Part shown: in pieces, positions 31,858 to 42,813 of the stretch
Layout of the letters: each line of letters begins with the position of its first letter
How positions within the stretch are numbered: position 1 is the first letter of the stretch
Assembly (NCBI GenBank): GCA_023238725.1
Contig: CM041551.1
Span: 11,273,759 to 11,337,758 of the forward strand
Direction of reading: 5' to 3'
DNA length: 64,000 nt
Source of the DNA: Scortum barcoo
Lineage: Eukaryota > Chordata > Actinopteri > Centrarchiformes > Terapontidae
Notes under the pieces: model-generated
What the model was told of the DNA's origin: nothing
What the model saw: only the letters and a program-made list of their open reading frames with translations
Databases searched by the model: none
Made by a program: the position numbers and the translations under genes

Positions 31858-32840
31858 CACTACACCACCATCATACACCCTGCTCCGCCTCAGCACACCC
31901 TGCAACCTTTCACCTCTGCCCTCCAGCCCCCCTGTCCCACGCTTGCTGCAGACCCTAAGGCTCAGAAAAGGTCCCCCCTGTGCTGCCTTGGCGTCTGTCT
32001 TCCGCTACACGGGAAGAAAAGAAGAGGAGAACAGAAGAAAAAAGAAAAAGGCTGAGCACACGGTTAATGTGCTGACATACGGTCACACTTCGTCTTAACC
32101 CTAAACTTTTTTTTTTTTTTTTTTTTTCTTCTTCTGGAAGCGAAAAGAGAGAGAGGTGAATTTACGTTTGCGCTGCAGCTGCTTGCCCTGGTTACTGTGA
32201 ATTGGCCGCTTTCTGAAGCTGTCAAAGTGTTTTACGGCCCCCTGTTTGTGCCGGGACTCTGTCAGGGTTCACACCTGTGAGGAGCGCAGAGCTACTGATG
32301 GCCTCGCCTTGCCTCGCCACGGGACTCCACCACAGTAAACCACAGGCCCACGACTACTGGTGGTGACGCTTTCCCGTCCCTCTAGCTCTTCACCTCTCTT
32401 ATCTGCCTACCTACTTTTTAGTCTCTCTCCCGTCGTGGGACAGACAGACAAAGCGACTGCTCTTCTGTTAACTGTCGGCCTGGGAGTCCTGTGCTTCTTA
32501 TTTATGAACGGAGACTTTGTGAGTGGCGGCGCGCCACCGAGAAGGTACCTCGACGACAAAAGACTCGTGCCTTTTACAAAGTACTATTGATTTCCACCGC
32601 AGCGAAAGGAAGACATTTATGGAAGAAACAAGAAAAAAAAAGGGGTTTTCTAATAATTTAAGAAAATGACAAAAAACTTTATTTACAATGCTGAGACAAT
32701 CGTGTATAGAGGAAATCTTTTTTTGTGTGTGTAAGTTTGTAATCACTGGACTATTCCTTCCTATATTCATTTAGGTACGTGCTCTTGAAAGGTGGCAATG
32801 CTTTTTTCATTGAAGTAAAAAAAAAATAATAATAAGATAA

Positions 32841-32846
32841 AATAAA
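32841..32846 (+). terminator. eya1: possible proximal poly(A) signal (AATAAA)
   Basis: AATAAA sits in an A-rich run about 1 kb after the stop. The downstream context is less U/GU-rich than at the distal site, so use is uncertain. It would give a 3'UTR lacking the Pumilio-type site. Confidence 0.35.
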
Positions 32847-32933
32847 AGGCATCCCATCGCGCATAAGCTTGTGCGACGCCTGAAAAGTGTTGACGTGTTC
32901 GAGTTTTGTTCAGTAAACAAATATGTAGATAAT

Positions 32934-32941
32934 GGGATTTT
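32934..32941 (+). promoter_or_regulatory. Pumilio response element-like site (TGTAGATA)
   Basis: Matches the UGUANAUA Pumilio/FBF consensus in the sense orientation within the 3'UTR. The motif is seen; function is inference, and a single 8-mer can occur by chance. Confidence 0.35.
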
Positions 32942-34005
32942 GTGATAAATCGTTTTTTTTTTTTTTTTTTTTGTCAAGACCAAAAGCATGGATGTCAAGT
33001 GTCAATGACCTTCTCATTTGATTCTGTGATGTTTCTCGTCCTTACAGGAAACTTCAGTCACATCTTTATACAGCATAACAGGTCTCCTCTATTGCAAGTC
33101 CTTTTTACATTCATATTTTAAAGGAAAAGAGGTTGTTTTTTTTTGTTTTTTTTTTTGTTATTCAGAAAGGTAGCTCACAACTTGTGTCCTTATGGCATTT
33201 CACCAGCTTGCAGCCCTGATCCCGTGTATTTGGAAGCAAACTTAACTCTGATGAGAGTTTTTTCGGATGTGGCGCAGAAGTGAGATGACTGAGAGCCATT
33301 TTAACAACAAATTTAAAAGAATTTTAAAAGAAGCAGGCTTGAATAGGTTTTATTATCTTTTATACAAGCGCTATAACAACTCTTGTACAGCAAGCGTAAT
33401 TTTGTATAATGTAGTGTTTTTATTTCGACTTTGAAAATACATTGTGTCCCTCCTTTAAAACAGTTGAAACACACGATGCCCTTTTCTTTCGTAACGCTTT
33501 TACATCTGTGGATGGGGGGGAACTGTGATCAACGCTCAAGAAAAGCCACTAACTTCGAGGGGTTTGTGAACATACAGGACATGTGCTGTCGACTGTGAAT
33601 TTCTTAAATGGAAACCGATTTGTCGCGTTTCTGATTTTTTCCCTCCTTTGCACATGATCACTGTTGGCCTTTGCATTTCAATTTGGATCCCTCTCTCCGC
33701 TCCCTGTAACAACACCCCCACTCCCTCCTCCTTCCCACTCCTCCCCCATCTTCTCAAAACAACTTCTTCCCCCAGCACTCCCGGGGGGTATCTACATATT
33801 GCTGCTAGATCAAGGTAATGGTAGGTAAATAGAGGAAATGTTTTATAGATTCATACAGCACGCTTTTTTTTTATTATGTTGCAATCATAAATGCAAACTG
33901 GAAATACTTTACACTACATGGGCCTCATTGCGAAACGCAAAAGATTGTTGTGTCTGCAAAATATGTGTACAGATGTTTTTGACATTATTTGATTGTGTTT
34001 AAATT

Positions 34006-34011
34006 AATAAA
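34006..34011 (+). terminator. eya1: distal poly(A) signal of eya1 (AATAAA)
   Basis: AATAAA lies 2.15 kb after the stop and is followed within about 30 nt by a U/GU-rich stretch (tgatgttttattt), the usual downstream element. Cleavage is inferred near 34025-34035. Confidence 0.75.
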
Positions 34012-34199
34012 ACTGATTTGTGAACTGTTCAATTTTGCCCCCTGATGTTTTATTTAGAAGTGCACATTAATCACAGTAGGTGCAAAATGCAGTTTAACAC
34101 TGACATTAAAGACATTAATTTGTCAGAGTAAAACTGTAGAGGCCAGGTGTTTTTGTTTTTTTTAGCACTTTCCATTGTGTATTAATATTACTGGAAAAA

Positions 34200-34247
34200 C
34201 ATTATTATCTGCCCTCAGTGTCCAGAGACTGGGGGCAGATAATAATG
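34200..34247. repeat. 48-nt near-perfect inverted repeat (hairpin)
   Basis: Arms 34200-34219 and 34228-34247 pair over 20 bp with one G-U type mismatch (T34215/G34232) around an 8-nt loop. It lies about 190 nt past the eya1 distal poly(A) signal. It is shorter than a usual pre-miRNA, and pairing does not extend outside the arms. Confidence 0.85.
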
Positions 34248-36394
34248 CCCGCCAGCCTCTAATCCTACCAGGAAGCAAAGAGAAACTGGAGCTGCTGCCA
34301 GTTTAGACCAAACAACATCACATACCCACGTGCCAATCACATCCTTTGAATCTGCACAATGGCTGCTAGAAAAAGTCTTTCACACATGACTTAAAATAAT
34401 ACATTTTTGTGGCTGCGTTTCCGTTTATCAGATATTTTTCATAATTCCTACGAGACAATGTGAGATTTTTCTGACAGCCTCGACAGTGTTCAGTGTGCGT
34501 CGTACATTCTTCTGAGACTCCTGAAGCCAAAGCTCGGCCCGATATTTGCTGTAGTTGCTGTCCTTATAGTGCATAATTCACATATACCAAAGTAGTCCAA
34601 GCCATAGAGAGCTGCGTTAGTTTAAATAACACATGAAAAATATTTATGAGGCTGATTTTATGAGGTGGTCACAGCTAAGACAGTCCAGCATGTAACACTA
34701 GCCTGGACAGGGAAGAAAGTGTCCGGCCTCCAAAACCACGTTTGGAGAATTAAGCATGTGTGGAATTTTATTTAGAGCCACACGGCCCGTTTAATATCCA
34801 GATCAATTATGTTTTCAGATGGAGTGGGAGCGATGGCCGGGGTGAAGCGCACTATGTGTGCCAGGCTGGACGAAGCAAGTCGGCCCGCTACCACCGGAAT
34901 GCAGCGGCACAATGACCCCTAATGTGCTTTTCCCACTTCCGAACAGCTGAAAGACTAAGTGGTGTCTGAGGTCCTAGCTGGCGGTCTCTGCAGGAGAGGA
35001 GTGCTGCTCTCTCTGCAGCACAGAATAGACTGCCTGTTCTCTTTGATAAGTTTTCCCGATGCTCGGGGACCTGGCAGAAAAATTCAGACACGACCAGACC
35101 AGACGTTTTGGGAAAGAGAAAAAGTGGGCGTAGGAGCAACGTCGGCCAGCCGCTCTGGCTGCTTGTACGAAAGGGAATAAAAATAAGAGTTAGGTTGTGT
35201 CCGTTTGGCTCGTGTCGTCCACCTGATGTACAGTCCCCCACCAGAACTTTGATTTTCCGCAAGATTTATCATCCTTTGATGCTCAGTGAACATGTCGGGT
35301 GCTTGCTTTTGTTAGATGTAAGTGTTCCTGTGCTTTAATCAAGCTTTACAGTAACCATGTAATTCCCGAGAGGCCTGATCTTCGCTGAACTCCCGTCAAC
35401 CCCCTTGTGGAAATAAAGGGGCCATTACCTAGCAGGTCCTCTGTTGGGCATTCCTCCCCGGGACGTCCCAGCAAAGCGCCCGCCCTCCATAAAACTGTAC
35501 TGCAATAATAAACAACGCCGTCGGTGATTTACGACCTTGCCCAGACAGTGATTTCATGCAGATTTCCATAGAGGGGGCCTCTGACGGTGCATCACAATTG
35601 AACTAATATTGTATTACATGCATATCAAACTCCCCCCAAAAACCTGATCTGCCACATCTCTTTTATGAGCAGGAAGCCTATTAATAGGCCTGTGTTCTCC
35701 TCTTGGTGGCTAGTGTGTCTCAAGTTAGGGGAATTTGTCTCTGCAGTGAGACAGATGTCCACAGATTGAGACAATAAGGGAGAGGGTGGGGTGGGAGGGG
35801 GGCACACAAAGCCTTCATCCTTAGCGGAGCTGCAAGGAGTTTCTGCTCAATCTGAGAACCAGGAAGACACACTATTAGGTTGTTTCAGTCCACATTTCTT
35901 TATTCTCGGTTTGGCTGACGCTGATTATCTTGAGGCGGGGGAGACGAAGCTGCTGTCACTGATTGCAGTTCCTCCTCCTCCTCCAGTGGTTTGAAGACGA
36001 AGAAAGGCCTCTTGCTCCCCCATCGGAGCGCGGGGCTCAGTTAGCATTGGCAGGCGTCGAGAGTGACAAACCTGTTGTCATGCTGCGGCAGGCGGGTGGT
36101 GCTAAACTAGGCCCTTTGTTTACTGTTTGTTTATTTCTCAGTTACTTGGATTTGACAGGCAGAGCGGGGCAGGGACAGCTGGTAATCAGGAAGCCGTGGA
36201 TGCCAGGGATCCCAGCCAGGAGCTCCGAAGGGGGCCAGGCGTCCACAAACTATGCCGGTCGCACACAGGCGAGGCGTTCCCAAGTGAATCCAGACTGTGA
36301 CACCACTGCACCCATGTACATTGGTGAAGAGTTTAAGTCTGGGAGAAAAAAATCATCCTGATGGAGCAGGTTACAACCAGTCAGCAGGGTTAGC

Positions 36395-36421
36395 CACACA
36401 CACACACACACACACACACAC
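36395..36421. repeat. (CA)n microsatellite
   Basis: Perfect CA run, 27 nt. Confidence 0.97.
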
Positions 36422-38084
36422 TCATGCATACACAGATTTAGACACCCACAAGATGAGGAAGGGGTTGATTGTATTAGGGTTTTCTGGAATCCAGCATTGC
36501 AAATTATCTGTTGTTTTACCAGAAGTAGTTGTTTTGACAAAGCCCATGCTGTTTCAATAAAGCTTCAATGGCAGCCATTGTCGGAGGCTCTCATCATGCC
36601 TCTCTCCTCCACTAGCTCAGCAGCAGTTGCTGCAATCCACTCGTGATTAAATATCAGAGTGCAGAAACATGTTGAAATATAATTCTTGTGTCTGCCAGTC
36701 ATCAAGATGCTCTACTAGTCCTTGTGTCTTCTGATTACAGAGGATTTTTTTCAGCCTTCTTTGGCAGATGAAGCAGTACGTCTCACCGAGCAAATTCAGC
36801 GACAAGGGCACGCTCTCACGTAGCCCTGCCGTAACCACTGCGAGGTTGTGGTGTTTTGAGCCGAGTCACCAGGACTGGACCTGGAGCAACACTCGCCCGC
36901 CCACTCGCCCCGGCCACACCACAGCTCCACCTGCATCTGCGGTCAAACACACACACACTCCCTCATATTTACTGGGCCCACCACACCACTCCAATTGAAG
37001 GTGAGTGGCAGAGATTTATATGGCGATCTAAGGCCACCCCTGCAACTCTGAGTGTGTGTGTGTGTGTGCTGCGCACGATTACTTGGCTATGAGAGGCTAC
37101 CAGATCCCTGAGGGTTTATGTGCCTGCTGCTGCCCCCTCCAGACCTCCCTGTATGCTCCGTGTGTGAGCATGCGCCATGTGTTTACGTGTGTATGTGCGC
37201 TCAGAAAAGTGTGTGAGCGCGTTTACAGTGTGTGTGTGTGTCTGCGTGTGTGCGTGCAAAGGACCTCCCTCTCGGGTGTTAATTGGGCTGGCTCTCCCAA
37301 GTCGGGCCTCGGACCCGGGCCAAGCTCCCTCTCATCTGGCAGCAGAAGGAGCCTCTCAGCCAGTTTAATAAACTCGATGTCATCCGGTTAATAAAACAGG
37401 TTTGCGTCCTACCTTGGCTTGTTTTTGCTCAATAAGTCATGTGTGATGTTTTTTTTTTCTATAAGTAGAAATGAAGTAAAGGTGAGCCCTGTTTGGCAGG
37501 TAGGCTGTGTGTGTTTACTTTTTCCCCCGATTCGGGGTCCTGAAACTCTGTCCTGCTCCATGTCTCCACACTAATTCACACACCTACAAGAGCAGATAGT
37601 AATCATGACTGCAGCTACAACCGTGCAGTGCATGAAGCATAGCTACTTAGTTCAATCTCAAGACGCTGATGTCACTATGAGGACGGGGGCTGCTGGAGCG
37701 ATCTGTGCAGACACTCAGCCTAACATTGAGTTAGCTGTTGATGCTCAGTAAATCCCTGCAAACCCTTAGCTGGCTGCTTGCTAAACCATAATGTCTGTTT
37801 TCTGGAGCTGTTTCAATGGCACTACCAGTCAAGTGATGAAAGAAAATGAAAAGTAAGTATTTTAACTTTTTACTTTTATAAATGACTACTTAGTAAGTAA
37901 ATATTAACTTCTAAGTACTTAGTTCTTAGTACTTTTTCTGTGATCATTTTCGTATTCTTGGTAAGTAACTTGCCCAACGCCATTATAACTTGCCCCTTAT
38001 AATACCACTGATATTTCTGTTGCCACCCATAATACAATATGGGTGAATGAAATTTTGTGGTTGGTGCTCGCAGTATTAAAACAT

Positions 38085-38290
38085 CATATTAAAGATGTAA
38101 CAAAAAATACAGTGCCCCCGTAACTTTGCTGTCAACAGGTTTCATGAGAACTATTTCTTTGGTAGAAAGCAGTTCCAATAAAAAAAAACTGTCCACAGTA
38201 ATGTCTCTGAGTTGTCCAGAGTAACCCTGACGTGTTATTGAAATTTTAAAATGCATTTTTGAGTCTGTAAGCTGCACACGTGAAATTCAA
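38085..38290. repeat. fragment of a common fish interspersed repeat
   Basis: The stretch with 'gtagaaagcagttcc', 'actgtccacagtaatgtctc' and 'agtaaccctgacgtgttattg' resembles, in reverse orientation, the same repeat type seen at 57735-58070 (its 'tccagaaat', 'gataatccacagacc' part). Identification is from memory of fish repeats; family name not assigned. Confidence 0.4.
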
Positions 38291-39129
38291 TTCATCTCCG
38301 TTGTACTGCGGTGAAAGAAACGTCAGAAGCAGGTACCTCAAACTCACCTGGGCCCAGAAAACCTAAAAGCTGTTTGCATAGCTGGATACCAGAGGAAATC
38401 TGTTTTTCAGTCATTTGGGTGAAGAACCCTTTTTGCAATTTACTTCACCATCTTGTAAATAGAAAAACACCACATAAGAGTTGTTTTCTACCACATTTCT
38501 CTCTCTTGGTATCTTCTCTTTGGTCGGTCTCTCTTCTCTGGAGCCCTTGCTGCCCCAGTAGGAATGTTAATGTCTCGTTCCAGTTGGCTGAAATGGTTTC
38601 TTTGCCTCGGTCTGGGCAGGGAGACATGGCAGAGATAGAGGGGTAGCATGGGGGCGAGGAGCCGCCGGGACAGGAGAAAATATTCTATATCCTGGGTGAC
38701 TCCGCTCTTCTGGGGGATTACAAAGGGTTTAACTGGCGGATGAAGGAGAGCAAAGTGGTAAGTGACATTTCTGGCCTGGGAATATGGCAATCAGCAGCGT
38801 GGAGCCCTGCCAAGACTCCCGGCCTGACCAGAAAATGCTAAAAAGGCTTGGGAGAGTGTAAACAAACGGGGCGCTGGCTAGCAGTGCAGTGCGGGAGGGG
38901 AAAAGAGGGAAGGGGGGGAGGCGTCCAGGGGGACAGATCTGTTAACCATCAGTGGCTACGTTTCATCCTGCCGCCCCTCTCCGAACCCTTCAAGGGAGGC
39001 TTTGTGTACCTGCTCCGCAGACAGGAGCTGGGAATTTGGGGAACAGGAAACCAAGGCTTCCCCCCCTCCTCCCCTCTTCCTCCCCACACCTCACCCATTC
39101 CCTTTCCCCTGTGCACCCAGCTGCCCCTC

Positions 39130-39152
39130 AACACACACACACACACACACAC
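39130..39152. repeat. (CA)n microsatellite
   Basis: Perfect CA run. Confidence 0.97.
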
Positions 39153-39280
39153 CACATTCACCCCCTGCTATGCCCTCTCTTCTTTGCCACCGCTGCTCAC
39201 TCTCTGCCCTCTGATCGCCCTGAATAGGCATGTTGTACACATGCATGCACAGCGGCAGCGGTAGGTAAAGTCGGGCTCGT

Positions 39281-39314
39281 CCCACCTCCTCCCACCTCCT
39301 CCTCCTCCTCCTCC
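39281..39314. repeat. (CCT)n-rich repeat
   Basis: CCCACCTCCT repeated, then pure CTC triplets. Confidence 0.9.
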
Positions 39315-41092
39315 ACGCTCCTTCATGTTGTTTTACGATCTCACTTTCAAATCAAAGCTTTGGGGGCGCACCTCAGCCAACAACAGTCGTTCGCTCGGGT
39401 ATGAATGTACAAAGATGGCCATGCATAATCTAAAAGGCTGCATCCTACGGGTGGAATAAAACAGGGAGGGGGGAGCGATTAAACCTTAATCCATAATTCA
39501 TGATCGGTCCTCTGAACCAGCGGCCAAGAGAATCAGAGCACTGACAGAGTTCACTATGTTAATTGTTTCGGTTAGTTCACGAGCTGCTCAGGACTGCTCA
39601 GCCTACGCCAACCCACATCAGCACTCAGTCCACCAGAAGGATATTATTCCTGACAAAAAGCCTCTAGGTGTATTACTCTTACACCATAAAGGTTAGCGAG
39701 GGATAGAGAGGGAGAGTTCAGAGGAGCAACGCACGCATGGGCGACAAATAGCGATTGTCACAGTTTAGCAACTGTTACCAGGCACAGCGAGAGTTATATC
39801 TCATTTTCTCCCCCCTTTTTTTTATTAACTGGCAACTTACGGTAGTAAAGATGGAGTTACTTTCGAAACAAGGAGTGTATTAGCCGAATTTTGTAGGGTT
39901 ACAGGTTATGTTGGAAAAATGGTGTGAGAAACTTTACACAACTTGTTGTCCAAGATAGGGTTACTTTTTAAAAAAAAAATAAACACTGAATAGTCCTCAT
40001 GCAAGCCATTTCTATGATAAAAGTGGACATACTATTTTTAATATATGGACAATTAACTGTAACTCTAACCTGTGTTCTTCTATAGTAAGCATCTAATATT
40101 TGAATTATGTTTTTTCAATCAAAACAATCTAATACTTTCTATAATGCATCCAATTGTTGTTTTTTTTTACAGTATCATCCCATGTATGTAGCTGTCATAT
40201 GCATATTCATCTTTAACAGGGTTCTTATTTTAAAATTAACATACATAAACATTAAAAAGTCAGAGTCTGACACCCCACTGACACATTCCCATCAAAAGAT
40301 GCAATATTTCTAGTATCTTTTGCAGGGCCACTGTAATGTCCGGCTCAGTCAAAGCTGGAGGAGTTGGACCGCCGTCCCCTCCATCAATGCGCCGAGCGAT
40401 GAGGAGAAATACTCGTCCCTGGCACCGAGTTGACACAGATCATAAAGGCCTCATTGTGAATGCTGACTTGTCTCCCAGCATGCTAAATTAAAAAATGGAT
40501 GTAACCTAATCCGGGATGGTAGCGGCGATAAGATCTGGAGTCGGCCCGTGTCCCTGCAGGCCCTTCTCCTCCCCGCCGCACCACAAGGGGAAGGCAGCGC
40601 GGTGACAAGAGGTGTTCAGGAAGCAGCGAACACCCTGCAGATCAACAGATAATGTTTTTTTGGCAAATAAATTCATTCCTGAACCTTAAATTACATTTTC
40701 ACCTCCGCGAAAAATGTCTGCTCTCCAAGCCCGGGGCAGTGTCTGTCTGTCTGACACAGGACGAAAGTGGGGGGTGAAAGAGGAAGTGCGGAAGGTGTGA
40801 GCTGACGGCAGTAAACTGGACCGTGTTGGTGTTTTGTTTGGGATTAAAGAAGGTGTTTCATGTACTGTATCGGCGAACTTCATGAACATATGCGTGTATG
40901 TGTAGAGAGAGAGAGAGAGAGAGTCGCTCTGCAGCACCATGACAACAGTGGGGCTTTCTGATCCTCTCTCTCTAATTGTCTGTGACCTCGTAACCGGAGA
41001 CGCGCTCTCAAGGCAGGAGGAGGGCCTTTCACACGGCAATCACTTTTGGATTTGTCCTCTATGCAACTCCTGAATACCACTGCCAAAAAGAG

Positions 41093-41113
41093 GTGTGTGT
41101 GTGTGTGTGTGTG
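41093..41113. repeat. (GT)n microsatellite
   Basis: Perfect GT run. Confidence 0.95.
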
Positions 41114-42777
41114 CAGTGCAGGTGTGATTGCTTCTTTAAATCCAACCACTCCCCTGCTGATTGGCAGGTCTGAGGCACAATATGAGTTGAAGTGGACAGA
41201 TATGTGTTGAAAAGACTAATGTTTAGTGTGTTTATGGCATCAATATTTCACGCCTCACATGAGCAAATACAGAAAACTGTATAATCACATAGAAAAGAAA
41301 TTATGGGGAAAAAACTCAAAGAAATTTTAAGATTTTCTTCTTTGACAGTTTGGATTAAATTTGACTCCTTTCTTTGTGAAGACCTGAAATGGGGAGATGG
41401 ATAAAAGATAAAAAATCACACTTCCTGCATTATAAATGATTCCAGTTAGTAGTAAGCAGCAAGCGCTGCAGCGAGTCAGTTGCTCCGTTCACATGGAGCA
41501 GGTTGAGCAGGTGAATTCACGCGAAAGCTGCCATTCGTTCCCGAATTCGTTAATCTTGTTCATCCACTTCAGCTTTCATGCTGTCGGATTTTCCTACTTG
41601 GTGTGGTGAATTTGAAAATTTCAAAACGCCCCCCCAAAAAAAACTTTATTTCCTCTGAAAAAATACGACTGATCCACTAGCCTGACTGTAACCGCGCTGA
41701 CAGATGGTCAAGCTTCCTTCTCAACAGCATTAATCAAAAAGTGTGATTGTTTCATACACTGTGCTCTACGTGCAGAGAAATCCACTCTCTATCTCTGCGC
41801 TGTCTGTCTGTCGTTTCCTCCATCTGTCTGCAGAGGCCGGGACTGTTCTGATGTCTCTGTTTTGTTCCACCGTAAAGGGGCCTCAGTAATGGCCCTGTCA
41901 CACACAAAGGTATTAAGGCCTAAAGCCTCTCTCTCCCCGACGCCACTGGCAGCTGGGCCAGGGGAATAATTTGATTTGGTATTTTATGCTGGAAAAGAGC
42001 CTTTCTTCCCAAGCCACATTTGCGCTTGGCCTCTCCTCGGCGCTGCAGCCCCCTGAAAGACTTTACATGACATTAACACATTTCAGAGAGCATTACGGCT
42101 TGAAAAGAGATTTGTCTAGACAAAGACATGGTTTATTTGTAGTTAAAGCTTCATTTCCTGCCTGTTCCTTCTCCTGCACTCTCTCCCTGCACCTTTACCC
42201 CCACCCCCCACCCCACCACCCCACCTCTCTCTCACTCCGCCCTCCTCCCCTGCGTGACTCCTGCCGGCGCGCACAATGGTTGGCGCCCTGACAGGTAAGA
42301 GGATTTCAATTAGTTTACCTCGGAATGGGCCCAGCAAAACGTGATTAATGAAAGCAATTAGTCTCTGTCATGTCTTCAGCACACTCCTGCTAAATCACCG
42401 GACTGCTCCTCGCTGACGCTAAGAGCAAATTACATCACCCGGATCCTCTCTCTCGCTCTCTCTCTGCCTCTTTATGAGCTCCCCACGTCTCAATGAAGAC
42501 AGCAATGGAGAGAAGTGGGGGAAAAAAAGAGAGGACTTAAACCCAGCTGATACCCAAGTGTGTGTGTTTTATCCTTCCACTCTCTAAGAAGTAGATCCCA
42601 CAAACATCCTCGGTTTCTTAAGGCCTGTAATGAGAAAGAATAATACTCATATTTTTTTATGAATACCATTCAGAGATTCAGGAAACTGCTGGTTAAACAC
42701 AACATTTATGAATCAGTGTTCTATGTGTGCGTGTCTGCATGTATGTCACAGACTGACTGATAATATTAAGGCTACGA

Positions 42778-42780
<3 letters not shown>

Positions 42781-42810
<30 letters not shown>
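42781..42810. repeat. (GT)n microsatellite
   Basis: Perfect GT run, 30 nt. Confidence 0.97.

Positions 42811-42813
<3 letters not shown>

Larger units (their letters stand above)
31858..34030 (+). other. eya1: eya1 3' untranslated region
   Basis: About 2.2 kb from the TAG to just past the AATAAA at 34006-34011, the end being inferred from the signal position. It is A/T-rich with long T tracts at 32107-32127 and 32953-32972, an internal AATAAA at 32841-32846 and a Pumilio-type site at 32934-32941. No sustained open frame is present. Confidence 0.8.
34031..38080. other. eya1 3' flank, no gene seen
   Basis: Intergenic sequence with a strong hairpin (34200-34247), a CA microsatellite (36395-36421) and GT-rich sequence at about 37050-37260. 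Unique high-complexity stretches (for example about 34620-34860 and 35440-35620) could be conserved elements. Open frames are all short and repeat-driven. Confidence 0.7.

Noticed and set aside
34200..34247. Calling the hairpin a microRNA gene
   Set aside because: Total length 48 nt with an 8-nt loop and no extended lower stem; below the usual pre-miRNA size.
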